A stretch of 64,000 nt of DNA, from assembly GCA_964432985.1 (NCBI GenBank), contig CAYSPT010000011.1:1-64000 (forward strand), read 5' to 3'. Positions 54,224 through 62,758 of the stretch are shown here, piece by piece (within the stretch, counting starts at the first letter, position 1; each line of letters starts with the position of its first letter). Position numbers and translations under genes: made by a program. This DNA comes from CAYSPT01 sp964432985. Its GTDB lineage: Bacteria; Muiribacteriota; CAYSPT01. The notes under the pieces are model-generated. The model was not told where the DNA came from. It saw only the letters and a program-made list of their open reading frames with translations, and did no database searches.

Positions 54224-55342
54224 TTAGTCCTGTGAAACAGCATCAACCTCAATCTCAAACAGGAGATTATCGCGGCAAAGATCATTTTGCATGATTACCA
54301 CCGGCAGGGAAGGTATTTCTCTTTGTTTCCAATACTGATCCAGTGCCGGAACGTCGCCTGCCATCTTAAAATATGCAGATGCCCGGGTAATGTTTGAATA
54401 GTTCATACTTCGGGATTCGAGGAGAGTTTCCATGGCTTCCATAGTATGAGCTACCTGGGCATGTATATCGTGAACGTAAACAGTCTTACCACCGGCATCA
54501 ATGCTTGCTGTTCCAGAAATAAGTACCGCGCGATGGTCAGGCATGGTTATCTCTACTGCCCTGCTAAATGAGCTTCCGTAGTCGGGAGCGGGACATTGAC
54601 AGGGGGAGTCTACTTCCAGCACCCGAACATTCTCTCCCTTATCCTGAATGGCAATAGTACCGGCGACGAGAGCCGTTTCGTGTGGATTGCTGCCTCCGAC
54701 GCCGGTACTGGCCGGCAGTAATCCTTTGAAGATTTCTCTTTCCATGAAGAAGTTACCGCGCACAGCGTTGAATTTGTCATACCAGTCAAGGATGTTTTCG
54801 TTATAGAACCACGTCCGAACAACATTCGACATATCCATTCCGGCCCGGACGAGCAGCTTTTCCAGAGTAACCAGAGTATGTCGTGTTTGTTCTTCACGGG
54901 AAAGGGAGGTAAGGCTCGGGACAACATCGCCGAGCATACAGTACCGGGCGAAATCGTCATAGAAAACCCGTGCGGCGGGATTACCGTTCAGTAATATCGT
55001 TTCCACAGAAACGTTGGTTACAGCATGAACATGGAGGCCGGCCACAGGATGGCCGAAACAACCGATCCCCTCCACCCAGGTTACCGGCCAATCAACATGA
55101 CCGAACACATTTTTAAGGGAACTCATAAAAGGCTTGAATTCACCGATAGACCCGAAGACATCGAACTTCACCACCCGGGCTTCCTGGTCTTCCAACAGGT
55201 GTTTCAGCCGTCCAATCACAGATGACAGTTTTTCACCTTGTTCAGGAGATATGGTAATGAATACCTCCTTGATACCCTGCCGCTTGATGATTGACAGGAA
55301 AGTACCGGAATAAGGCTGTTTATTTATGGTAACGTTCCTCAT
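54224..55342 (-). CDS. Double RidA-domain protein, chorismatase-like, 372 aa
   Basis: Two tandem YjgF/RidA-type domains (about 1-180 and 215-372). The second contains SSFSRAVEITMP, LISGTASIDAGGKTVY and HTMEAMETLLESR, typical RidA strands and helix. The architecture and the ETALVAGTIAIQ and PHETA motifs are those of the FkbO/Hyg5 chorismatases and relatives, which act on chorismate, but key residues could not be verified by eye, so enamine deaminase-like activity is an alternative. The ribosome-binding site is weak. The gene stands alone, 110 bp behind the TolB-like gene and in the same direction. Confidence 0.7.
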   Translation of the reverse strand: MRNVTINKQPYSGTFLSIIKRQGIKEVFITISPEQGEKLSSVIGRLKHLLEDQEARVVKFDVFGSIGEFKPFMSSLKNVFGHVDWPVTWVEGIGCFGHPVAGLHVHAVTNVSVETILLNGNPAARVFYDDFARYCMLGDVVPSLTSLSREEQTRHTLVTLEKLLVRAGMDMSNVVRTWFYNENILDWYDKFNAVRGNFFMEREIFKGLLPASTGVGGSNPHETALVAGTIAIQDKGENVRVLEVDSPCQCPAPDYGSSFSRAVEITMPDHRAVLISGTASIDAGGKTVYVHDIHAQVAHTMEAMETLLESRSMNYSNITRASAYFKMAGDVPALDQYWKQREIPSLPVVIMQNDLCRDNLLFEIEVDAVSQD

Positions 55343-55452
55343 TTCAACCCGAAAAGCACAGAGTATTATACCATTAACCAGAACAATGGAATTTACTTCA
55401 TCACGGAGGAATGACAGCAGGTGTTAGCGGTGCGCACTGTCCTGCCGGGAGC

Positions 55453-57063
55453 TTACTGCTGAAAGCCGCTGTACATCTCTTCGGGGACCTCTTCCGGTGC
55501 AGTATTTTCTCCCTGGCCAACATTTGGTGTTGCACCTGATATCACATCGGCGGCCTGGCCCTCCTGAGAGGAAACAATAGCTTCTTCAAAGTCTCTTGCC
55601 GTCCATGGGATCCGGGTGCTGGCAAGTTCGGGAGCATTATAGTTGTCGAGCAGGGAATCGTAGAAGGTGGGATCTTTCTGCGGGAGGAGGAGCGGTTTGT
55701 GATCCCTGCCGGTTTCGTCGATGTAGCTGAAATAAATCTTGCTGAACAGGTTGTCGCGCCGCTTGCTGACATAGGCAATCCAATGCCCGTTACTCGACCA
55801 GCTGTGCCAGGAATCGGTCTGCTGGCTGTTATGCTTCAGTGGCCAGTACCGGCCGCTCAGGAGGTCCAGCATATATAGATCGGCGCTATCCTGGTAAATA
55901 GGGAAGTTTCCGTATTGAGTCAGGCACAGGAGAACGAACCGTCCATTGGGAGACACTCGCGGCTCCAGTATGCTCAGGCCGGTATCTTCGCTGCTCAGGA
56001 TGGTCTCTAATTCGCCCCAGGTCCCCGTCTTGATGTCGTAGCCGATTCTCATCAGATCGTACTGCACAAACTTGTACTGCTGAAACGGTGGTCCTTTCCG
56101 TTCGTCCTTTCTTTTCGGGTTCCATCTGAGGGGAGTGCGGCAGAAGAAAAGGTATTTTCCGTCCGGCGACCACGAAGGAAATGTTTCGAGCTGGCCAGGA
56201 TCGGAAATTCTACGGGTACTGACCACCTTATTGGGCTCCACCAGGTAAAGGGCCAGGTCAGATTTAAAATCGAAGACTTCACGGGGCTCACCGATGCTGT
56301 GGAAGTATTGACCGAGCTTGTTCACTGAGAAGGCCAGTGCCTCGCCGCTGGGATGCCATGACGAGTACGCTGCCGGAGAAGCATTGTACCGTGTTCGGGT
56401 ATTGATCTTGCTGACGCTCTTCCCGCGGGCCAGCAGCATGGCCACTCCCTTTTTGCCTCGCATGTGCAGGATCATCTGCTCGGGATTGTTGTTGACGAAC
56501 GTGTGACAGTTCACACATCCGTTTTTGTCGCCCAGCAGAATGGGAATCTCCTTAAACGTTTCCACGTTTCTCTGGTAGATCCCCATCCTGGTGTACTTAT
56601 TGTACAGAGGTTTCAGCCGCCGGTAAGCGATATAGGGATCGATTGTCTCCATGGCGATACGGTTCGAGATGGTATCGTACTTTCGCCATTTTCCATCTGA
56701 TCCCCGGGAGTAGATATCGAAATGCAGGGCTCCCCCGGCATTGGCAGATAACAGCTGGTTCCAGCGGGTGCGGGGGAACATGATCTTCGAGCCGCTGCCG
56801 ACCACCACCAGTTCGTTATCGTTGTTGCAGTAGGCTTTTACCAGAAATTCCAATCCTGGTTCCTTGATGACGAAATTCAGTGGAGCGATGTTGGGTGGAA
56901 TCGTGCAGCCGGAATAGTCGGGGTCAATGCGAGCGATAGTCCCGGCGGGGATAAACCTCGCGGGTAAGACCGGCCTGGCCGAATATTTTCCAAACACCAG
57001 GCCCAGGGTACAGACGGCCGCAAGAACGGTTACAATCACCAGTGGCCGACGATACATGATCAT
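55453..57063 (-). CDS. Exported TolB-like propeller protein with a CxxCH haem motif, 536 aa
   Basis: N-terminal anchor or signal (about 5-27). The middle holds GCVNCHTF, a c-type haem-binding motif (Cys183, Cys186, His187). From about residue 200 there are PD40/WD40-like blades (WHPSGEALAFSV, PSWSPDGKYLFFCR, PRVSPNGRFVLLCL, WSSNGHWIAYVSKR). The C-terminus is Gln/Glu-rich. ATGA overlap with the upstream DUF6057-like gene means translational coupling. Such TolB-like/haem proteins travel with DUF6057 membrane proteins in other phyla. The role is unknown; a haem domain plus propeller suggests redox sensing or an envelope electron-transfer step (inference). The ATG at 57057 is an alternative start. 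Confidence 0.85.
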   Translation of the reverse strand: MIMYRRPLVIVTVLAAVCTLGLVFGKYSARPVLPARFIPAGTIARIDPDYSGCTIPPNIAPLNFVIKEPGLEFLVKAYCNNDNELVVVGSGSKIMFPRTRWNQLLSANAGGALHFDIYSRGSDGKWRKYDTISNRIAMETIDPYIAYRRLKPLYNKYTRMGIYQRNVETFKEIPILLGDKNGCVNCHTFVNNNPEQMILHMRGKKGVAMLLARGKSVSKINTRTRYNASPAAYSSWHPSGEALAFSVNKLGQYFHSIGEPREVFDFKSDLALYLVEPNKVVSTRRISDPGQLETFPSWSPDGKYLFFCRTPLRWNPKRKDERKGPPFQQYKFVQYDLMRIGYDIKTGTWGELETILSSEDTGLSILEPRVSPNGRFVLLCLTQYGNFPIYQDSADLYMLDLLSGRYWPLKHNSQQTDSWHSWSSNGHWIAYVSKRRDNLFSKIYFSYIDETGRDHKPLLLPQKDPTFYDSLLDNYNAPELASTRIPWTARDFEEAIVSSQEGQAADVISGATPNVGQGENTAPEEVPEEMYSGFQQ

Positions 57064-59021
57064 TGAGTTCCTTTCGGATGAACAGTGGCAAAGTAGAGAA
57101 AATAACTGTTGCCAAACGTCGCGTCCAGCTTTTTATTAAGTTCTCTCTCCCGGCCGGCATCGTTTTCACTATCAATGTCCTGCATTATTCGTGCAAACTG
57201 ATCGAATCGTTTGTAGATACCAGGATCAATTTTGTATCCAAACAGCTGCGGTGCCGACCTGGAAAACATCCTCGAGTATAGTACGACAGCCTCGGCGATA
57301 TGCTCAGGGATTTGCTCGAATTTGAACTCGTTTTTCATTATCTCCAGACTTTCCAGCAGGGGGACAAGCTGCTTCGTGCAGAGATAGTAAGCCAGGAGAT
57401 ATTCGAAAGCCATCCGGTTGGACCTGTTCGCCAAAAGAAGCATCATCAGTGTCATATTGGGCTCCGGCGACATCAAAATATCTTCTACCGGCATGCGCGT
57501 ACGCACGCTCTTCACCTGCGGATCCGATGTCATTAAAGGATCTTTTTCCAGGCGTGTCAGGTACTCTTCGGCCCAACGATCGTGGATAACATCTTTCTTC
57601 ATCGCGTTTAAAAAGACACGGGCGGCTTCGGGCTTCTGTTTAACGATATTGATCATCGCCAGAAGGCGGAGAATACTCGGCCGCTCACCGACCAGTTCCA
57701 ATGACTCGTGGGCCAGGTGCTCAGCGTCGTTCACACTTCCCAGATCGAAGAGCATCTGTTGATAACCAGGATAGTAAATCCCATCAGCACTCGACATGAG
57801 CAATGGAACAGGATGCTGCGGATAAGAAAACATCTTGTCGCCCAGTTGACCCGTTTCATAAAGAGCACGGTTAACGTCCTGTACCGTGAAGGCCAGGAAA
57901 TAATCCTTATGGCATTTCCAGGCCGCTTGAAGAGTGCGCTCCCATTGGTGAGTCCGGGCATAGTAGTTGACCCACAGATTATCCCTGACGTTTCGGTCAA
58001 GGCCGGCGAACGCCGCCGCCAGGCCCACGACGATTACCATCAATGGTGCCCAGACTTTCCACCGGAACCGTGCGGTACCCAAATCCGTTCGATCTACCTC
58101 AGTCGTCTCATCAAAGACCTCATCGAAGCCAGATCGACGTATCACGGCGGTTGAAGCAAGGCTGAACAGAAAGAAAGCATACGTTGTCGATAAAGCGGCC
58201 GTCTTGACCACATAGACCACCGGCAGAATCCCCAGCAAGCTAACATAGGCTTCCCGGGCCGTCACATCAAGAATATAAACACTCGTCAACGGTACCAGGC
58301 TTCCAGCAATGAGGTAAGCAGCGCCCAGCCGGAACCTGTGTTTATTTTGCAGGATTTCCACCAGGCTGCTCAACAGAATAAACAATATGTATGGACCGGC
58401 GACCAGGTAGTGCAAGGCTGCCGCTAAAAATAAAAAAACAAAGAACCGCGGTAACCAACCGCCCAGTCTCCTGCGCAGCGACACGTACAACCAGGCTGTT
58501 AAAACAGCTAAAGCCAACGCGATGAACTCTCTTAAATAAAACGTATAGCGGACAATGGGAATCAACAGTAGAATGACCGGGATATACTGAAAGCCGCGTG
58601 CGCTCCTGCCGGTGACCTTGCGAAAAAGCCTCGCCGACGCCAGGCTAATCAAAACCAGCACTGCAGTGATGATGGCCGGTCCGACCAAAGGGTAATAGTA
58701 GTACTGACTCAAGTAGGCTGAAACATACTCCACCAACCCACCTGGCCGTCCGACAAACTGCAGGAAGAATTGCGTTCCCCTTAAAAAGAAGGGGAAGACT
58801 ATCGATTGGCCCTCCAGGAGCGGATATCCGGCTGGGGGAATTGCGAGGTGGATTACATAATACAATAGCTGTGGATGCACCAATTGCCACAGGAACAGAT
58901 AGATCAGCCCAAAGACCGCTGCATTTCCCAGGAAACCGCGCATCACAGATCTTCCAGAATGGGCGCAACGCTCTTCGCCTGGTTCCGGTTGCCGGACAGT
59001 CATCTCAATTTCAGCAGACAC
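57060..59021 (-). CDS. DUF6057-like polytopic membrane protein with helical-repeat C-terminus, 653 aa
   Basis: About ten hydrophobic segments between residues 30 and 345 (first LGNAAVFGLIYLFLWQLVHP, last VWAPLMVIVVGLAAAFAGL), then a ~300-residue soluble domain of TPR-like helices (YPGYQQMLFDLGSVNDAEHL, ILRLLAMINIVKQKPEAARV) probably outside the membrane. This fits DUF6057. The start is GTG 59021 behind GGGAG, preceded by a promoter at 59051-59079. The stop overlaps the start of the haem-propeller gene (ATGA), so the two proteins likely form one complex. Function unknown. Confidence 0.8.
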   Translation of the reverse strand: MSAEIEMTVRQPEPGEERCAHSGRSVMRGFLGNAAVFGLIYLFLWQLVHPQLLYYVIHLAIPPAGYPLLEGQSIVFPFFLRGTQFFLQFVGRPGGLVEYVSAYLSQYYYYPLVGPAIITAVLVLISLASARLFRKVTGRSARGFQYIPVILLLIPIVRYTFYLREFIALALAVLTAWLYVSLRRRLGGWLPRFFVFLFLAAALHYLVAGPYILFILLSSLVEILQNKHRFRLGAAYLIAGSLVPLTSVYILDVTAREAYVSLLGILPVVYVVKTAALSTTYAFFLFSLASTAVIRRSGFDEVFDETTEVDRTDLGTARFRWKVWAPLMVIVVGLAAAFAGLDRNVRDNLWVNYYARTHQWERTLQAAWKCHKDYFLAFTVQDVNRALYETGQLGDKMFSYPQHPVPLLMSSADGIYYPGYQQMLFDLGSVNDAEHLAHESLELVGERPSILRLLAMINIVKQKPEAARVFLNAMKKDVIHDRWAEEYLTRLEKDPLMTSDPQVKSVRTRMPVEDILMSPEPNMTLMMLLLANRSNRMAFEYLLAYYLCTKQLVPLLESLEIMKNEFKFEQIPEHIAEAVVLYSRMFSRSAPQLFGYKIDPGIYKRFDQFARIMQDIDSENDAGRERELNKKLDATFGNSYFLYFATVHPKGTQ

Positions 59022-59050
59022 TGTGGCATTCTCCCATAAACATTGGGTTG

Positions 59051-59079
59051 ATTATAACATAATTAGTTTCTCGTTTAAA
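59051..59079 (-). promoter_or_regulatory. Predicted promoter of the DUF6057-like / TolB-like pair
   Basis: Minus strand TTTAAA (59074-59079), 17 bp, TATAAT (59051-59056); leader about 22 nt. It lies in the 310-bp divergent gap (59022-59332), which holds no gene. Confidence 0.55.
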
Positions 59080-59239
59080 TTTGACACGCGCCCCGCAACT
59101 TTGCACTATTGCTTTGTACAATTGATGAAGAAAAACATAGCAAACCACCAGTATGAAAAACGAAATCTGTCATGGCTCCGCTTAATCCGGATTCGTTACG
59201 TTTTGACAATGTCCGGCTTTACATAAATGATAGCCGATA

Positions 59240-59268
59240 TTGCTAATTGTCTTTCGATAGCCTATAAT
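59240..59268 (+). promoter_or_regulatory. Predicted promoter of the amylase gene
   Basis: TTGCTA (59240-59245), 17 bp, TATAAT (59263-59268); start near 59275, leader about 58 nt, then AAAGGAG before the start codon. Confidence 0.6.
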
Positions 59269-59332
59269 GATTCGCTTTAAGTGTTACTACATAGCTGGCA
59301 TTGTTTGTTGAGCCATCTTACCAAAGGAGCTG

Positions 59333-62011
59333 ATGAAATTCATGCATAAACGCATCGATTATATTTCCTGCCTGCTGACCGTGGTGCTTCTCGTCTCACT
59401 GGCCTCCTCCGTCGCCGCTTTTGACTCTCCCCGGGAAAAGACAGAGGCGCTGAAACTGGTATCGCAGATACAGGACCCGGGAACCAGGCTGAAAATTAAG
59501 CAGAACATGCTTCTGGGCACTATCAAAACCTACCGGCAGCTGGAAAGTATAGTGGCCTCGCATTTCAGTGCAAAACCTCTCGGCTCCGAGCTGGTCACCG
59601 ATATCAGGGAGGTATTCCTGTTTCAGGGATCCCAGAGCCACGACCGGCAGGCAAAGCTCAGGATCCAGGATTTCATCGAACGGGTTCTTAACAATCCAGG
59701 GCGGCTGCAGGTGGAGCTCTTTTGCTCTGAAGACCGGATCGTGCTGCGGGATGTGGGCAATCCGGAGTACAGCGCCGTTATCGATGACCCCCGCCTGGTA
59801 CGGGAACTATTCAAGCGGCACACCGGGCACGTGCGCTCGGATTACCTGCTGTTCGACGGCCGGATAATTCAACAGGTAAATATAGCCGGCAGCTTCAACG
59901 GCTGGAACCCGGATTCAACCGCCGCCCAGATGACCTTGACCGACGGCCTCTGGAAAACGAACATATCTCTTAATCCCGGCGTCATCGAGTACAAATTCAC
60001 TGCCAATGGCGGCTGGCTGAAAAACTGGGGAACCGGCACCGCGGACCCGGCCCTGCCGCAGCAGGGGACGGCCTATCCCGGGGATGATAATATCAAGGCG
60101 AAGATAACCATGGCCGGTGTTCATGAGTTTACCTTCAACCCCGAAACCGGCGGCTTCACCTTAGACAGGGATCCCGATTCCGATGATCCGCAACCGCCGT
60201 CTCCGCCACCACCGCCGCAGCCGCCACAGCCTCCCTCGGGAAAGGATTTCCGCGAAGAAAGCATCTATTTTCTGCTCACCGCCAGGTTCTACGACGGCGA
60301 CCCGGACAACAATTTCTACTGCCGTGACCGCATCAAACCGGGCGACCCGCACTGGCGCGGCGACTTCAAGGGGCTCATAGAAAAGCTTGATTATCTTAAA
60401 GCCCTCGGCTTCACCGCCATCTGGATCACCCCGCCGGTGGAGAACCGAAGCGGGCTCGACTATCATGGCTACCACGCCTATGACTGGACCCGTATCGACT
60501 CGCGCCTGGAATCACCCGGCGCTTCCTACCAGGACCTCATCGACGCCTGTCACGCCAAGGGAATCAAGGTCATCCAGGATGTGGTGGTGAACCACTCCTC
60601 AAACTACGGTATCCGCGGCCAGGTCTGGATCGACAGGCTGCCGGTCAAGTATTTCCGCGAGCCCGGCATGAACCTGACGCCGCCCTACACCGGCAACCTG
60701 GGCAATTACCAGCATCCGTACCGCATGGACAACGATAACCCGGCGGCACCCGACTGGTTCAGAGAACGGAACAGCTCCGATCCCGACGGAGAGGTCCCCC
60801 TGCTGGACCCGACCACAGGGATCACGGTCCCCACCGTTAACATAAGCCCCAACCGGTTCTTCGGTACCGATGCCGGCACCCTCGCCCCGGAGTGGTACCA
60901 CCAGAACGGCTTCATCTCCGGGGGAGACTGGGAGAGCCCCTGGCCGCTTCAGACCAAGCATCTGGCCGGCGACTGTATCGATCTGGCCACCGGGCGCCAG
61001 AATGTCCGTGATTATATCAACGGCGCGATCAAGACGTATCTCGACATGGGGGTCGACGCCATACGGGTCGACACGGTAAAACATGTAGAACGCGGCGACC
61101 TGCTCTCGTACGTCAATACCTGGAAAGCACACAAGCCGGGGCTGTTCGTGTTCGGAGAAAACCTGGTTAAAGGACATGGCTGGGGGGATCTCGGCGGGGA
61201 TAACGGGCCTTCCGATATCAGGCCCTGGTGGTATACGCGGCTGGGAAATGACCGGAGCAACCCCCGGTCAGGTCCCGATTCAGGCTTTTCCGTGCTCGAT
61301 TTCTCGCTGTTTTCAACCTTCCGCGACAATCTGAGCCACGGTCACTACGGCGGTATCGGCGGCGTTCTCGGGATGGATTGGATTTATGGCGATGTCACCC
61401 AGCTGGTGACCTTCCTGCAGAATCATGATGTGGGGCCGGACAATGATTTCAAATACCGCTTCAAGGGAAACAATCGCCAGGCGGCAACAGCCTATAACAT
61501 GATCTGGACCATCCGCGGTATACCCTGCCTTTATTACGGGGAAGAGATCGCGTTCATGCGCGGAGCGCCGCAGGATATCTGCGGCAATGACGACACCCTT
61601 GACACCACCGGGCGGGCATATTTCGGAGATCACCTCGAAGAGGACACTATCGGCGCCACCATGAATCACCCGCTTTTCAAGCATATCGCCAGGCTGAATC
61701 TGATCAGACGCTCCGTCCCCGCCCTGCAGAAGGCGCCCATGAGCCACGTGAACGAATGGGGCGCGGGCATGAGCTTTGTCAGGAACCATAATCACGGCGA
61801 GAGTTATGCCGTGGTCGGCCTGTCTGCCGGTTCCGGCCAGGGGATCACGGTAGGCGGCGTGTTTAACGGTGTGTACCGCGACGCGGTCACCGGCAATGAA
61901 ATCACCGTTACCGACGGTACCATCAGCTTCCACGTAAAGGGCGCCTCGGCCGGTATATACGTATTGAACGGGCCAGGCAAGATAGGGCAGGACGGCGCAT
62001 ACCTGCGATAG
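59333..62011 (+). CDS. Secreted GH13 alpha-amylase with starch-binding-type domain, 892 aa
   Basis: Hydrolyses alpha-glucans outside the cytoplasm. Signal peptide about residues 1-31. A helical N-terminal part (to ~170) precedes a CBM48/CBM20-like module (about 178-265: VNIAGSFNGWNPDS, IEYKFTANGGWLKNW) and a Pro-rich linker (SPPPPPQPPQPPSG). The GH13 barrel starts about 305. Conserved regions: DVVVNH; GVDAIRVDT with nucleophile Asp580; FGENLV with acid Glu609; LQNHDVG with Asp699. The C-terminal beta-domain ends near 890. AAAGGAG stands close before ATG 59333; ATG 59342 is an alternative with better spacing. Convergent with the small membrane gene behind it. Exact bond specificity is not decidable by eye. 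Confidence 0.94.
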   Translation: MKFMHKRIDYISCLLTVVLLVSLASSVAAFDSPREKTEALKLVSQIQDPGTRLKIKQNMLLGTIKTYRQLESIVASHFSAKPLGSELVTDIREVFLFQGSQSHDRQAKLRIQDFIERVLNNPGRLQVELFCSEDRIVLRDVGNPEYSAVIDDPRLVRELFKRHTGHVRSDYLLFDGRIIQQVNIAGSFNGWNPDSTAAQMTLTDGLWKTNISLNPGVIEYKFTANGGWLKNWGTGTADPALPQQGTAYPGDDNIKAKITMAGVHEFTFNPETGGFTLDRDPDSDDPQPPSPPPPPQPPQPPSGKDFREESIYFLLTARFYDGDPDNNFYCRDRIKPGDPHWRGDFKGLIEKLDYLKALGFTAIWITPPVENRSGLDYHGYHAYDWTRIDSRLESPGASYQDLIDACHAKGIKVIQDVVVNHSSNYGIRGQVWIDRLPVKYFREPGMNLTPPYTGNLGNYQHPYRMDNDNPAAPDWFRERNSSDPDGEVPLLDPTTGITVPTVNISPNRFFGTDAGTLAPEWYHQNGFISGGDWESPWPLQTKHLAGDCIDLATGRQNVRDYINGAIKTYLDMGVDAIRVDTVKHVERGDLLSYVNTWKAHKPGLFVFGENLVKGHGWGDLGGDNGPSDIRPWWYTRLGNDRSNPRSGPDSGFSVLDFSLFSTFRDNLSHGHYGGIGGVLGMDWIYGDVTQLVTFLQNHDVGPDNDFKYRFKGNNRQAATAYNMIWTIRGIPCLYYGEEIAFMRGAPQDICGNDDTLDTTGRAYFGDHLEEDTIGATMNHPLFKHIARLNLIRRSVPALQKAPMSHVNEWGAGMSFVRNHNHGESYAVVGLSAGSGQGITVGGVFNGVYRDAVTGNEITVTDGTISFHVKGASAGIYVLNGPGKIGQDGAYLR

Positions 62012-62025
62012 CAGAGGGTTTACTA

Positions 62026-62141
62026 GGGGTCAGGTCTCAACATTTGACATTTCTCTGATATTCAAATCTTACTTTCAAATCTTCTTGCTTGAGGGTGGGA
62101 CTGACCAGCTTTGTTACCCTGCAGGTCTCAACATTTGACAT
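62026..62141. repeat. Two copies of the dispersed GGTCTCAACATTTGACAT element
   Basis: One full copy (62026-62050) and a shorter one (62122-62141), each followed by TTCTCTG. Between them TGAGGGTGGG (about 62092) is the inverted form of the CCCACCCTGA segment of the 57-bp unit, so this arrangement is composite and partly palindromic. It lies between the amylase stop and the small membrane gene. Confidence 0.85.
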
Positions 62142-62159
62142 TTCTCTGTCAGACTCTTA

Positions 62160-62438
62160 TCAGTCCCGGAGCAGCCGTCCCCCGCCATTGTAGATACGGG
62201 AGCGGAAGTGCGTTGTCATCTCCGGCAGCTCTACCACTTCGAGAGACCTCTGGCGGTACTTGCCGTAGAACCACATGATATAGAGAACCACCAGGGGGAT
62301 ACAGAGGATCATAGCGGCCGGAACCAGACCACCGATGGCCGCACCCATCAAAGCTCCGATCATGGAGTGATCCACAATATCTCCCATAAAAAATCCTGCC
62401 GCACCTACGAGAACGGCACCGAGTACGATAGGGTGCAT
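62160..62438 (-). CDS. Small membrane protein, 92 aa
   Basis: From ATG 62438, 10 bp behind GGAGG (an upstream in-frame ATG at 62489 lacks such a site). Two or three hydrophobic segments (VLGAVLVGAAGFFMGDIV, ALMGAAIGGLVPAAMILCIP) and a basic, Arg-containing tail (TTHFRSRIYNGGG). GGLVPAAMIL resembles the GLLIPAAMII of the protein at 53727-54089. Function unknown. Confidence 0.7.
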   Translation of the reverse strand: MHPIVLGAVLVGAAGFFMGDIVDHSMIGALMGAAIGGLVPAAMILCIPLVVLYIMWFYGKYRQRSLEVVELPEMTTHFRSRIYNGGGRLLRD

Positions 62439-62758
62439 CGAGTATCGACCTCCGTTCCAGAAATTTGATTCATTTAGTATTTTTTTCAAGCTTCAATCCA
62501 TAGGTGTCGGCAAACGCCAAATTGTTGGAAACTTTTTTCAATGAATGAGGATGTTCTCAAGAAAAGAGTTCTTTACGAGTCACATTGCATTAACAAAAGC
62601 CTTTTCTTATTCCGGCCTCATTGCGACTGAAAAGACCTGTTCTTCATGTTTGATTCCTGTTGTTCTTGCCGCTGGCCGTGGACAGAGAGTATCATGAGAA
62701 TAGCGTCAGAGACGCCGGCCGGACATTGTACTAGTTTGATAATTGAAAGGGTTTTGAG
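62439..62758. other. Non-coding gap, 320 bp
   Basis: AT-rich sequence between divergent genes. No open frame, hairpin or promoter stood out. The last bases (GAAAGGG) are the ribosome-binding site of the kinase gene. Confidence 0.5.
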
